Source: Anaerolineaceae bacterium (lineage in GTDB: Bacteria; Chloroflexota; Anaerolineae; Anaerolineales; Anaerolineaceae). From it: DNA of 64,000 bases. The stretch covers positions 124,001 through 188,000 of the forward strand of contig JAENZI010000002.1 in NCBI GenBank assembly GCA_016841365.1, in the 5' to 3' direction. The translations under genes were made by a program, and so were the position numbers. The notes under the pieces were generated by a model. It was given only the letters and a program-made list of their open reading frames with translations, did no database searches and was not told the origin of the DNA. Shown here piece after piece: positions 43,621-51,930 of this stretch (its first letter is position 1; each line of letters begins with the position of its first letter).

Positions 43621-44709
43621 TTAATCTTCTTCAAAGTAACTATCTGGTATCATCTCAGACCCATAACTAGTCGATCTTGTTTTTACTTGTGCTGGAACTG
43701 CCCAAAAGCCTTTCTTCTTAAGATATTTTCCAAATGCAACCAGGCCTAACATAATTGGAACCTCCCAAAAGAGACCCATTGTGGTTCCTAATGCGGCTTG
43801 TGAGCCAACCCCATAAAGTGCGACAGCAGTGGCAATTGCGATTTCAAAATGACTTGATGAACCGATCAAAACAGTTGTTATGGCTTCTTTGTATCTTAAT
43901 TTGAATAATTTTGTCATCATAATGTTGTAACCAACAACAATCACGAAACCTAACAGCAATGGGATTGATACCAATAAGAGCTCATTAAAATTATTCAGTA
44001 ACACCATACCATTAAGCGAAAAGAGCACGATAAGTGTTGTCAGTAATGCAATTATTGAGATTTTCTCGACGATAGGTCTGTAGACACCCTCGAACCACGC
44101 TTTACCTTTTGTGCGAGTTAGTAGATTTTTACTGAGTATGCCCAATACCATGGGCAATCCGATAAATACCAAACCTGAAATAACCAATAAACTACGGTCA
44201 ATTGGGATGCCCTGTAAACCTGTTAAAAAGGTGACAACCGGAACGTACAGAAACAAAATAGTAATTGTATTCAGACTGGTGTTGACGATATTTTGTTCCT
44301 GGTTGCCATTTGCCATTCTTCCCCATACGAGTACCATCGCAGTACACGGGCTTGAGCCAAGGAGAATGACAGCGACAAGCAGTTGTGGGTAATCCTTGAG
44401 AAACAGTGTCGCTAAACCTGCCGTAACAAGTGGTGCAACGATCCAATTTGAAACCATGGTCATGAGGATTGGTTTGGGGTTTTTGCCAATTTTCTTAATC
44501 TCAGAAAATTGAATATTTAGCATCGCTGGGTACATCATTAAAAACAGGCATATTCCGATTGGAATTGATATACCTCGAATTTGCCAGGAATCGATCGTTT
44601 TGCTAATTCCTGGGAAATAGATTGAAAGCAGGATGCCTGCTCCCATGCAAAGCGCAATCCATAGCGCAAGATATTTTTCGAAAACACTTATTTGTTTTTC
44701 TTTAGTCAT
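43621..44709 (-). CDS. acr3: Arsenite efflux permease, ACR3 family
   Basis: 362 residues, about ten membrane helices. The ACR3 hallmarks are present: Cys122 in GSSPCTAMVLVWGRMANG and Glu289 in GSSSHFEIAIATAVALYG, the two residues needed for arsenite transport in characterised members. It exports arsenite or related trivalent oxyanions. Start taken at ATG 44709, preceded by GAGAGG; the frame is open further upstream without a ribosome site. It lies 77 bases after arsR, in one operon from the promoter at 45246-45273. Confidence 0.93.
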   Translation of the reverse strand: MTKEKQISVFEKYLALWIALCMGAGILLSIYFPGISKTIDSWQIRGISIPIGICLFLMMYPAMLNIQFSEIKKIGKNPKPILMTMVSNWIVAPLVTAGLATLFLKDYPQLLVAVILLGSSPCTAMVLVWGRMANGNQEQNIVNTSLNTITILFLYVPVVTFLTGLQGIPIDRSLLVISGLVFIGLPMVLGILSKNLLTRTKGKAWFEGVYRPIVEKISIIALLTTLIVLFSLNGMVLLNNFNELLLVSIPLLLGFVIVVGYNIMMTKLFKLRYKEAITTVLIGSSSHFEIAIATAVALYGVGSQAALGTTMGLFWEVPIMLGLVAFGKYLKKKGFWAVPAQVKTRSTSYGSEMIPDSYFEED

Positions 44710-44786
44710 AAAATTACCTCTCAAATGGTTGGTGGTTTGTGGGTTGGCGCGCGACTTTAGCATGTCAAAAGTCGCACTAATGGGGT

Positions 44787-45146
44787 CTATTTATGATTTT
44801 CCCCCGTAAATTTTGGACCACAAGAATTAAGACAGGGTTGTATCCGTGAGACATCAAAAAAACCATTAATGTGTTTTGTTAATTTGGATATAACATCAAA
44901 GTTAATAGAATAGTAGATCCATCTAGCATCATTCTCATCTCGTTTGGATTGGAGGATATTCGCATCGCACAAGACGGATAGATGGTGCGAAATCAGGTTC
45001 GGTGCAAGAGATAATGATTTTCCTAACTCGCAATTGCACTGCACACCATCCATGATTTTTTCAATTAACATTATTCGGTTGGGTTCGCTCAATATTTTTA
45101 GATAGTGTGCAAATTCTTCAGTTTCCATTTTCTCCATTTTTCTCAT
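44787..45146 (-). CDS. arsR: ArsR family metalloregulator
   Basis: About 119 residues with the winged helix-turn-helix core LKILSEPNRIMLIEKI...LSLAPNLISHHLSVLCDANIL. A CxC pair (QCNCEL) sits at the start of the sensing helix, as in ArsR proteins that bind trivalent arsenic or antimony, and a second Cys pair lies near the C-terminus (QPCLNSC). Metalloid binding should release DNA and derepress acr3 and possibly the divergent redox cluster. Several starts are possible (GTG 45155, ATG 45146, 45137, 45128). Confidence 0.9.
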   Translation of the reverse strand: MRKMEKMETEEFAHYLKILSEPNRIMLIEKIMDGVQCNCELGKSLSLAPNLISHHLSVLCDANILQSKRDENDARWIYYSINFDVISKLTKHINGFFDVSRIQPCLNSCGPKFTGENHK

Positions 45147-45200
45147 TTCCGACACCGATGATAACTCAAGTCGTATTCGAAAGTTGTTCTATGTAAGTGT

Positions 45201-45228
45201 TTGCTTAATCTATCGGCCACAGTATAAT
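45201..45228 (+). promoter_or_regulatory. Candidate rightward promoter toward the thioredoxin-ferredoxin cluster
   Basis: TTGCTT (45201-45206), 16-base spacer, TATAAT (45223-45228). It would read toward 45511 with a leader of about 275 AT-rich bases that hold no other gene. The -35 is imperfect. Confidence 0.45.
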
Positions 45229-45230
45229 AG

Positions 45231-45246
45231 TTCAATGACCATTGAA
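45231..45246. promoter_or_regulatory. Probable ArsR operator
   Basis: TTCAATGACCATTGAA, arms TTCAATG/CATTGAA with a 2-base centre, lies directly after the leftward -10 box and next to the rightward one. ArsR/SmtB operators are imperfect 12-2-12-like inverted repeats of this type. Outer AGTATAA/TTATACT arms are also mirrored but offset by 3 bases. Confidence 0.65.
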
Positions 45247-45273
45247 TTATACTGGTGTCAATCTGTTTGTCAA
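45246..45273 (-). promoter_or_regulatory. Promoter of arsR-acr3
   Basis: Minus-strand TTGACA (45268-45273), 16-base spacer, TATAAT (45246-45251). The probable operator overlaps the expected start point, so bound ArsR would block transcription. Confidence 0.8.
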
Positions 45274-45510
45274 GGGACATTTTGTACTTATTTCGATTTG
45301 ATTGTTTTTTCTTAACCACGCTTCTCCATCAGTTTTAAGGATATCGTGACATACATCATATTGACAGAAGGTTAAATCAACACTAATACATGCGTAAAAA
45401 TATATATATAGAAATCTGAATATATAAATGAGTGTATTAGAGTTTGGCTTATTAATTTTATGTTTCTTATCTTGAGAAAGCCGATTTTATTTCTAAAAAA
45501 GGATTAACAA

Positions 45511-46179
45511 ATGAATAAGTGGTTAAGTCAACTTGTGGCAATATTTTCGATCATCTTATTTGGGTTGTTTTTTCATGAAATGCAAATTATTCATGTATCT
45601 GCACAGGGTAATGCTCCCGATGTCAACATCTATATGTTTTGGGGGGAGGGTTGTCCTCATTGCGAAGTGGCTAAGCCGGTTTATCAGGGCTTGGCGGAAA
45701 GCGATCCGAGAATCAATTTCTATGGGTTTGAGGTGTATCATCATCCTGAAAATCTGGATCTTTTTAGAGAATTTGCCGCACTCCATGGTGGTGAGCCGCA
45801 AGGTGTGCCGACAGTATATGTTGGGGACCGATATTGGGTTGGGTATTCAGAAAATATAAAAAATGCGTTGGAATCTTATCTCAAGTATTGTCTTGCGGGA
45901 GGTTGTTCTGACCCCGGAACAGTTATCCCATCAGCAGAAATGATTCAAGAAATTGATCAACAAAACTTAAGTTATGATTTGGAAGAAAATTCTGGCGAGA
46001 ACAAAATACCCAGGTTTCCCATAGTGGGTGGTTTAATAGATTCTTCAAATTCTCTGGTCAAGATCATATTATGGGTTATTGGCGGCTCTATTGGGATTGG
46101 CGTGATTGCCGCTGTTGTCTCTCGTTCTGTAAAGCCTGGTACAAAAAAGAAGGAAAGCAGAAAAAGACATAAAAAATGA
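45511..46179 (+). CDS. Membrane-anchored thioredoxin-fold protein with CPHC site
   Basis: 222 residues. N-terminal hydrophobic segment (signal or anchor, about 7-22), then a thioredoxin-like domain with WGEGCPHCEVAKPV (C48, C51) and cis-Pro in GVPTVYVG (P100). A second pair, YCLAGGCSDPG (C127, C132), closes the domain. A C-terminal membrane helix (LVKIILWVIGGSIGIGVIAAVV) and a very basic tail follow. The domain should face outside the membrane. It is a paralog of the N-terminal part of the protein at 47463. First gene of the cluster divergent from arsR. Confidence 0.8.
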   Translation: MNKWLSQLVAIFSIILFGLFFHEMQIIHVSAQGNAPDVNIYMFWGEGCPHCEVAKPVYQGLAESDPRINFYGFEVYHHPENLDLFREFAALHGGEPQGVPTVYVGDRYWVGYSENIKNALESYLKYCLAGGCSDPGTVIPSAEMIQEIDQQNLSYDLEENSGENKIPRFPIVGGLIDSSNSLVKIILWVIGGSIGIGVIAAVVSRSVKPGTKKKESRKRHKK

Positions 46180-46225
46180 ATTCAATAAATTACTTATTTA
46201 CATTGAGCATCTCAGGAGATAACAA

Positions 46226-46282
46226 ATGAGTGTAAATCCGACGCCAGTTTGTTCTTGCCATAAATGGCCTCCGTTATTTTAA
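46226..46282 (+). CDS. Possible 18-residue Cys-containing peptide
   Basis: ATG 46226 lies 7 bases after AGGAG, an ideal ribosome site, and encodes 18 residues ending PVCSCHKWPPLF before TAA. The CxCH pattern could bind a metal or metalloid, or the ORF could be a leader peptide for the ferredoxin gene that starts 48 bases later. Too short to judge by sequence alone. Confidence 0.4.
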   Translation: MSVNPTPVCSCHKWPPLF

Positions 46283-46329
46283 TAGCAACAAAAATATTAA
46301 TTAGTGCAAAAAAATTCAAAGGAGTTAAT

Positions 46330-46542
46330 ATGGCGAAAAATTGGTACCCAATAATTGATGAGGATTTATGTATAAATTGCAACACATGCGTGAATTTTTG
46401 TCAGCATAATGTTTATGAAGAAGGGGATGAATTCCCTATTGTGATCAACCCGGAAAATTGTGTCGAATTTTGCCGAGGATGTGGAAAAATTTGTACGGAA
46501 GAGGCAATTTCATACTTCGGTGACAAGTCAATAAAGGAGTAG
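46330..46542 (+). CDS. Small 2[4Fe-4S] ferredoxin
   Basis: 70 residues from ATG 46330, after AAAGGAG. Two cluster motifs: CINCNTCVNFC (x2-x2-x3) and CVEFCRGCGKIC, whose first gap is three residues as in the ferredoxin fusion at 41296. A soluble low-potential electron carrier. Its stop is 2 bases before the HdrA-N-like gene, so the two proteins are probably made together and work as partners. Confidence 0.88.
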   Translation: MAKNWYPIIDEDLCINCNTCVNFCQHNVYEEGDEFPIVINPENCVEFCRGCGKICTEEAISYFGDKSIKE

Positions 46543-46544
46543 TA

Positions 46545-46904
46545 ATGTCAAAAAAAGGTTTTTTGTTATGTGTTTGTCAGGGCACCTGCCCTTCATTTCA
46601 AGAGATGAATATCTTTGAAGTGGGCAATGCCCTCAGGCGAGAAGAATTGATCGATTATGTAGCAGTTCATCCGCAACTGTGTGCATCTGATGGGGATATA
46701 TTCCTTGAAACTTTGTTAGAAGGTGATTCAACCGCTGAGCTGTATGTTGCGGCTTGCGACCCGCTAATGCAAGCGAAAATGTTCAGGGATGCCATGGAGA
46801 AGGCGGGCTTCAATAAAGACAATCTTTATGGGGTCGATATTCGAAACATGACCACTGAACAAGCGGTTGCCGCGATCACAGAACTGATCTCGTCTGAAAA
46901 ATAA
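46545..46904 (+). CDS. Stand-alone HdrA N-terminal-like protein
   Basis: 119 residues. It aligns by eye with the N-terminal domain of heterodisulfide reductase subunit HdrA: a Cys pair near the start (LLCVCQGTCPSF), a Cys in HPQLCASDG, then YVAACDPLMQAKMFRDAMEKAGF and VDIRNMT, matching the VVAACSPRxHExxFRxxxxxAG and NIREH pattern. Four Cys could hold a cluster. HdrA normally carries this domain fused to a flavoprotein; here it is alone, next to a ferredoxin. It may pass electrons or bind a cluster for a disulfide-reducing partner (inference). Confidence 0.75.
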   Translation: MSKKGFLLCVCQGTCPSFQEMNIFEVGNALRREELIDYVAVHPQLCASDGDIFLETLLEGDSTAELYVAACDPLMQAKMFRDAMEKAGFNKDNLYGVDIRNMTTEQAVAAITELISSEK

Positions 46905-46919
46905 TTCATTAATTTCCCT

Positions 46920-46950
46920 GACAGGCAGGTGGATTAATCGCCTGCCTGTC
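46920..46950 (+). other. Intercistronic 10-bp hairpin
   Basis: GACAGGCAGG (46920-46929) and CCTGCCTGTC (46941-46950) pair perfectly, just before the AAAGGTGG ribosome site of the NifX-like gene. No T run. It could protect mRNA, act as a weak terminator, or hinder initiation. Confidence 0.5.
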
Positions 46951-46964
46951 AAAAGGTGGTAACC

Positions 46965-47285
46965 ATGAGAATTGCACTTGCTGTAAAAGGTGCGGGGTTA
47001 GGTGCCTGGCTTGATGATGATTTTGCTCGTTGTGGGCACATCATGATTGTGGGCGATAATAATCGGTTTAGTTCCTGGCCCAATCCATACCGTGATGATA
47101 ACGAAGATCAAGAAATGTTATTAGCAGAGCGAGTGATTGGGGAGAATGTTGATATTTTGATTACTGGCAGCGTGACTCAACAGGCTCAAGTTAAACTTGA
47201 AAATGCGAATGTGACGATTATGCTACGAAAAGGGGGAACTGTCTTTGACCTGGTTGAGGAAGCAAGAAGCACTATAGATAATTAA
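46965..47285 (+). CDS. NifX/NafY-like (dinitrogenase Fe-Mo cofactor domain) protein
   Basis: 106 residues. The fold signature is visible: MRIALAVKGAGLGAWLDDDFARCGHIMIV, then ENVDILITGSVTQQAQVKLENANVTIML, as in small NifX/VnfX/NafY-type cofactor-binding proteins, many of which are not tied to nitrogen fixation. No nif genes are present. It may bind an Fe-S or metal-sulfur intermediate in this cluster (inference). ATG 46965 is preferred to GTG 46956, which overlaps the ribosome site. Confidence 0.8.
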   Translation: MRIALAVKGAGLGAWLDDDFARCGHIMIVGDNNRFSSWPNPYRDDNEDQEMLLAERVIGENVDILITGSVTQQAQVKLENANVTIMLRKGGTVFDLVEEARSTIDN

Positions 47286-47315
47286 TCACCGTTTACTCGT
47301 AAAATTGTAATCTCA

Positions 47316-47344
47316 TTGACAAGTTTATTGATAAACGTTATTAT
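47316..47344 (+). promoter_or_regulatory. Promoter with palindromic spacer for the thioredoxin-CcdA gene
   Basis: TTGACA (47316-47321), 17-base spacer, TATTAT (47339-47344). The spacer contains GTTTATTGATAAAC (47323-47336), a palindrome with 6-bp arms, a typical place for a repressor or activator site. It differs from the ArsR operator. Confidence 0.6.
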
Positions 47345-47462
47345 CTGCAAGATAGAAATCGGAAAAAATTAAATAAAGGCCATGTGTGACTTGCCTGATA
47401 TTATAATTTTTGCTGGTATAAGAGCAGTTTCTTGATCATTGTGACTATTGGAGAAGAAGTTT

Positions 47463-48875
47463 ATGGTAATTAGCCAACGCAAAATTCTTTGGATTGTTAT
47501 TCTGTTGATTATCGTAATTTTTATTATTCCCAATGAGAGTGTGTTTGCTTCCTCAGATGAAACTGATGTGAATATTTATTTGTTTTACGGCGAAGGCTGT
47601 CCGCATTGTGCTCAGGCAAAACCGGTTCTGATAGGTATGGCAGAGGAAAACCCCCGGGTTGGCTATTACGATTTCGAAGTTTATTACAATGAAGAAAACC
47701 AAAAAATATTCTTTGATTTTGGTATAGCCTTTGGGATGGAACCCCAATATGTGCCGACGATTTTTATTGGGGAACGGTATTGGGTTGGTTATTCTGAGGA
47801 TATCCGCCTTGAGATTGAAAACTACATTGAGCAATGCCTGAATTCGGGCTGTGCTAATCCGGGTGCTGAAGTGTTAGGGGTTGGTACGCCAGCGGCTGAC
47901 ACATCCACCCCTGAATCTACACCGACTCAGGAAGAGCCGCCAGCTTTTACTGCTACACCATTACCGCAACCTTCCGCTGAGATTGATCCCTCAATTCCTG
48001 GGGGAGAAGAACCGGAAAGGATGATCACGTTGCCCTTAATCGGCACCGTTGATCTCTCCAATCAATCTCTGCTGTTAAGTACGATTTTAATTGCCCTGGT
48101 GGATGGGTTCAATCCCTGTTCGATTTGGGTGCTCTCGATGCTGCTTGCGATCACGTTGAACACGCGGTCACGCAAAAAGGTGCTCATCATCGGGTTTGTG
48201 TTTATTTTTGTAACCGGGTTAATTTACGCGCTGTTCATCGGCGGGCTGTTCACCGTTTTCAAGATCATCAACTTTGTTGGATGGATCCAGTTGATTGTGG
48301 CACTGGTGGCATTGATCTTTGGATTGGTCAATATCAAAGATTACTTCTGGTATAAGCAAGGCCTATCCTTTACCATCAGTGACGAGAAAAAGCCGGGCAT
48401 TTATAAGGGCATCCGGCGTTTGGCTAAAGCCGATGGCTCGATTATCGGATTGATCACTGGCACCGTTGTGCTTGCCGCAGGTGTCTCACTGGTCGAATTT
48501 TCCTGCACCGCCGGCTTTCCTGTTTTGTGGACCAATTTATTGGCTGCGCAAAATGTGTCTGGGTTGGCGTTTGTGGGATTTTTACTGGTGTATATGCTGA
48601 TTTACCAGATCGATGAGCTCGGGATCTTCCTCGTATCCGTATTCACCTTGCGCAAGTCAAAGCTGGAAGAGAAACATGGGCGCATCCTCAAGCTGCTTGG
48701 GGGGATGCTGATGTTGACGCTGGCGGTGGTGATGCTGGTAAATCCGACATTGATGAACAATGTGAACAGTGCACTGCTTGTGTTTGGGATTGCCTTTGCT
48801 GTGGCGGGGCTGGTTTTGCTGGTGCACCGTGTCATCCTGCCGAAATTCAACATCAAGATTGGCTCAGAGGATTAA
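47463..48875 (+). CDS. Thioredoxin-fold domain fused to CcdA/DsbD-like transmembrane domain
   Basis: 470 residues. Signal/anchor helix, a thioredoxin-like domain with YGEGCPHCAQAKPV (C46, C49), cis-Pro in YVPTIFIG and a second pair ECLNSGC-like (about C125, C130), then a Thr/Pro stalk and a six-helix membrane domain with Cys in DGFNPCSIWVLS and VEFSCTAGFPVLW, the two positions used by DsbD/CcdA to carry electrons across the membrane. It should bring cytoplasmic reductant to an extracytoplasmic thiol. ATG 47463 is preferred to TTG 47448, which has no separate ribosome site. Confidence 0.85.
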   Translation: MVISQRKILWIVILLIIVIFIIPNESVFASSDETDVNIYLFYGEGCPHCAQAKPVLIGMAEENPRVGYYDFEVYYNEENQKIFFDFGIAFGMEPQYVPTIFIGERYWVGYSEDIRLEIENYIEQCLNSGCANPGAEVLGVGTPAADTSTPESTPTQEEPPAFTATPLPQPSAEIDPSIPGGEEPERMITLPLIGTVDLSNQSLLLSTILIALVDGFNPCSIWVLSMLLAITLNTRSRKKVLIIGFVFIFVTGLIYALFIGGLFTVFKIINFVGWIQLIVALVALIFGLVNIKDYFWYKQGLSFTISDEKKPGIYKGIRRLAKADGSIIGLITGTVVLAAGVSLVEFSCTAGFPVLWTNLLAAQNVSGLAFVGFLLVYMLIYQIDELGIFLVSVFTLRKSKLEEKHGRILKLLGGMLMLTLAVVMLVNPTLMNNVNSALLVFGIAFAVAGLVLLVHRVILPKFNIKIGSED

Positions 48876-48974
48876 AAAATCCTGAATTGGTGGCTGATTT
48901 AGGATGAGTTTGTAAAAACCCTTGCTTTTTTAACATAAAATCTACTATAACAGTAAAAAAGGAAGGAGTTTTTC

Positions 48975-49847
48975 ATGGTTGAAAATGAAGCATACTGGCA
49001 CGCGCTGGTCCATAAGATCAAACCCGATCTTGACATCAAAAATGTTGAGCTCTACCAAGAAGGATTGGTGAGCAACATCCTGATTGTCAATCATGAATGG
49101 GTGATTCGATTCACGAAAACAGCCTGGGGGAAAGAACTGCTGGATCAAGAACATCAATTAATGGATTACCTCAAACCGAGGTTGACTCTTTCGATCCCGT
49201 CTTCAGTCAGGCACAGTGATGGGGTTTTGATCTATCCCTATTTGGATGGTGAGACGTTTCGGCGTGAGTTTTGGGAAGCGGCTGATCAGGCAGGTCAGCA
49301 AAGACTCGCAGATCAATTAGGGCAATTTCTAAATGAGCTTCACCATGCACCCACAACTGATCTTGATTGGGAGATCCCGCTCACATTAGCGCCGGTAACG
49401 CGGGAAACCTGGGTTGATATTTATGACCGGCTGGTTGAAAAGGTTCAGCCCCTGCTTTTACCTTATCAGATCAAGTGGATGACTTCTTTGTTTGAACCGG
49501 CGTTATCCATTGATGATTTCTTTGATTTTGACCCAGTGATCATTCACGGCGACCTGGTGCCCTATCACATCCTGTATCGCCCCGATGCAGAAACCTTAAA
49601 TAGCGTGATCAATTTTGGTTCTGCTGGTTTGGGAGACCCCGCCACTGACCTGGGCAACTTGATCAGCGCCTATGGTGAAACACTGGTTTCACGCTTAACC
49701 GCAAGTTATCCGGACTACGAATCGCTGATTACCCGGGCACGGTTCTATGCCCGTGCGCTCGAACTGCAATGGGTGCTGTTGGGTGTTGAATCCAATGAAT
49801 ATTACTGGTTCACATCCCACCTTGGCGGGCCGCGCGATATTCGTTAG
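48975..49847 (+). CDS. Aminoglycoside phosphotransferase (APH)-fold protein
   Basis: 290 residues. The APH/choline-kinase fold is clear, with the catalytic loop HGDLVPYHIL (H191, D193) and the second motif INFGSAGLGDPATDLGNL. Position 198 is His where Asn is common (His also occurs in macrolide kinases), and position 213 is Asn where the metal-binding Asp of DFG is expected. Reduced or altered activity is possible. The substrate is unknown, and resistance should not be assumed. AAGGAG lies before the ATG; single gene with its own terminator. Confidence 0.75.
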   Translation: MVENEAYWHALVHKIKPDLDIKNVELYQEGLVSNILIVNHEWVIRFTKTAWGKELLDQEHQLMDYLKPRLTLSIPSSVRHSDGVLIYPYLDGETFRREFWEAADQAGQQRLADQLGQFLNELHHAPTTDLDWEIPLTLAPVTRETWVDIYDRLVEKVQPLLLPYQIKWMTSLFEPALSIDDFFDFDPVIIHGDLVPYHILYRPDAETLNSVINFGSAGLGDPATDLGNLISAYGETLVSRLTASYPDYESLITRARFYARALELQWVLLGVESNEYYWFTSHLGGPRDIR

Positions 49848-49868
49848 CACTTAAAAGCAAACTTTATT

Positions 49869-49914
49869 CCCTGCCCACAAGGTCTTTCAGGATTCTTGTG
49901 GCAGGGCTTTTTTA
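49869..49914 (+). terminator. Terminator after the APH-fold gene
   Basis: CCCTGCCCACAAG (49869-49881) pairs with CTTGTGGCAGGG (49895-49906), with one bulged C, followed by CTTTTTTT. It overlaps the end of the convergent pncB gene. Confidence 0.8.
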
Positions 49915-51440
49915 ATCAGCGATTGTTTTAAGTCCCAAAGTTTTGCTGAGAGCGAAACGTGATAAATGTGGGGGTTCATCAACCGGCATACGCCCGGGTC
50001 GAGCAAGGCGATATCCTGGTCTCGTCTTGCACGCATTTCAGCAATTTCTTCCTTTTCAACCATAACCCTGCCATCCTCGATAACAGGGATGAGCAGTTTT
50101 TCAATCCGGGTGATCTCCGATGGGGAAAGCGTGCGATGTTTGCCAGCGTTGGTCGGGTGGCGCAGTACGAGCGGGGATTGTGTAGAAACGTCTTCATCAT
50201 AAAGCCCAATCAGGTCGGCTGTGGCTTTACCGCGTTCATCATAGACGCGCCACACCCGCTTATTGCCCGGGTTGAGGATCTTATCTACATTTTCCGAGAT
50301 CTTCAATGTCGGGAGCCACTCACCATCCTGCTGGATTGCGACCAACTTATATACGCCATCCAGGGCAGCATCGCCGCCCGAGGTGATCAGTTTTGTGCCG
50401 ACGCCGTAAACCAGACGCTTGATCAGGCTTTCCGGGTCCACACCATAGCGCTCTGCTTCTTCTTGAATTTGGGTGACGATCTGCCAGATGACCAATTCGT
50501 CCAGATCGTTTGAGAGCACGATTGAAACCTCCGGGAAGCCGGCATCATTGAGCATTTTTGCAGCTTTGATGCTGAGATGTGCCAGGTCGCCAGAATCAAG
50601 GCGGATGCCAACAGGCTGGTGCCCTTTACGGTTCAGATCTTCAAAGACGCGAATAGCATTAGGTACGCCTGATTCAAGCGTGTCGATGGTGTCCACCAGC
50701 AATAAACAGTCATCGGGGTAAATATCCGCATAGGCTTGGAATGCGGCCAGTTCACCCTCACCCAAACCCATAAAGACCTGAACCATGCTGTGGGCGTGTG
50801 TGCCCTTGGGTGGGAAGCCTAACACATGCGACACCCCAACATTGGATGAGAAATCTGCCCCCCCGATCAAGGCTGCCCGAGCGCCCTGAATAGCGCCTAA
50901 ACCCTGAGCGCGGCGCAAGCCGAATTCCAGCAGCATTTGGCCACGCGTGCTTTGTTTGATGCGCGCAGCTTTGGTGGCGATCAGAATTTGGTAGTTGATC
51001 TTATTCAATAGCCCAGTTTCGATGATTTGCCCAATGGCTAAGGGCCCCTCAACCACATGTAAGGGTACATTGGGATGCACCACGCGCCCCTCTGGTATGC
51101 CATACAGGGTGATGGCTTTGGCATCAAAATCATTTTTCAGCCAATCCAGGAAGTCATCCGCAAAGAGTTGTTTACCGGTTGAACTTTTCTGACTGCGCAG
51201 GTAATTAATCTCTTCCTGTCCAAACCTGGCTTGGTCTAACCAATCGAGCAGGGACTCCAGCCCTGCGTTGATGGTGTAGCCGGCTTTGTGCACGCCATAA
51301 TCCGGGTTGCTGCGGTAAAAATGATCAAATTGGGCTTTTCTTTCGTGGAGCCCCATCCTGAAATACAGTTGGGACATAGTCAACTGGTATTGGTCTGTAA
51401 GTAAAACGCCGCTGGCATTAATCAGTTCATTGGGTTTCAT
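49887..51440 (-). CDS. pncB: Nicotinate phosphoribosyltransferase
   Basis: 517 residues. Converts nicotinate and PRPP to nicotinate mononucleotide for NAD salvage. Recognised by [15 protein letters not shown] at the N-terminus, the phosphorylated-His region [11 protein letters not shown] and the ribose-phosphate part [12 protein letters not shown], plus [20 protein letters not shown]. Longer C-terminus as in group with about 500 residues. It follows the OsmC gene by 26 bases in the same direction and is likely co-transcribed. The terminator of the convergent gene lies in its last codons. Confidence 0.93.
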   Translation of the reverse strand: MKPNELINASGVLLTDQYQLTMSQLYFRMGLHERKAQFDHFYRSNPDYGVHKAGYTINAGLESLLDWLDQARFGQEEINYLRSQKSSTGKQLFADDFLDWLKNDFDAKAITLYGIPEGRVVHPNVPLHVVEGPLAIGQIIETGLLNKINYQILIATKAARIKQSTRGQMLLEFGLRRAQGLGAIQGARAALIGGADFSSNVGVSHVLGFPPKGTHAHSMVQVFMGLGEGELAAFQAYADIYPDDCLLLVDTIDTLESGVPNAIRVFEDLNRKGHQPVGIRLDSGDLAHLSIKAAKMLNDAGFPEVSIVLSNDLDELVIWQIVTQIQEEAERYGVDPESLIKRLVYGVGTKLITSGGDAALDGVYKLVAIQQDGEWLPTLKISENVDKILNPGNKRVWRVYDERGKATADLIGLYDEDVSTQSPLVLRHPTNAGKHRTLSPSEITRIEKLLIPVIEDGRVMVEKEEIAEMRARRDQDIALLDPGVCRLMNPHIYHVSLSAKLWDLKQSLIKKALPQES

Positions 51441-51466
51441 GTTCGATCCTTGTATTAATCTGTTTG

Positions 51467-51883
51467 CTAATTTGATTCCACCCGGATACCGCTTTCGAGC
51501 AAGCGCCTGACCGAGCAGGCTTTAGCGACTTTGTGCAGCCGGTCCAATTGTTTTGGGTCCAAATCACCTTCGAAATCCACCGTTTCTGTGATGATTTCCT
51601 CATATTGTTGGTCTTCATCGCAGTCGTCACAGTCATCCGCAAAGACCCTGTCATAGGCGGCATCGACGGTAACCCCTTTCAGGGGAATCCCGTGATTGCG
51701 TGCATAAGAATTGACAACAATCGCCGTGCATGAGGCCACACTGGCGAGGAGCATCCCATAGGGGGTCAGTTCGTGTAAGTGCATGATCGGTTCAAGTTCA
51801 TCAGCTGTTTCGTCATGAGGATCTGAGGCTTTGAATTCCGTCCTGAAACTTTTATCCTGATAGACAACAACTCTTTCTGACAT
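51467..51883 (-). CDS. OsmC/Ohr family protein
   Basis: 138 residues. Family landmarks: [17 protein letters not shown] with one active Cys and [17 protein letters not shown] with the second, the pair that reduces organic peroxides in characterised members. An acidic insertion with two Cys (DDCDDCDED) in the middle is unusual and could bind a metal. ATG 51883 is preferred over 51898 because GAAAGGAC precedes it. Upstream gene of the probable osmC-pncB operon. Confidence 0.88.
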   Translation of the reverse strand: MSERVVVYQDKSFRTEFKASDPHDETADELEPIMHLHELTPYGMLLASVASCTAIVVNSYARNHGIPLKGVTVDAAYDRVFADDCDDCDEDQQYEEIITETVDFEGDLDPKQLDRLHKVAKACSVRRLLESGIRVESN

Positions 51884-51930
51884 GGTATGTCCTTTCAATT
51901 AATTTTGTTTTGTTCTTTCTTCTATTGATT

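Noticed and set aside
46965-47285. Evidence of nitrogen fixation
   Set aside because: A single NifX-like domain occurs in many non-fixers, and no nifHDK or nifB is present.
48975-49847. Antibiotic resistance gene
   Set aside because: The APH fold is shared with many metabolic kinases, the metal-binding Asp is changed, and there is no resistance context.
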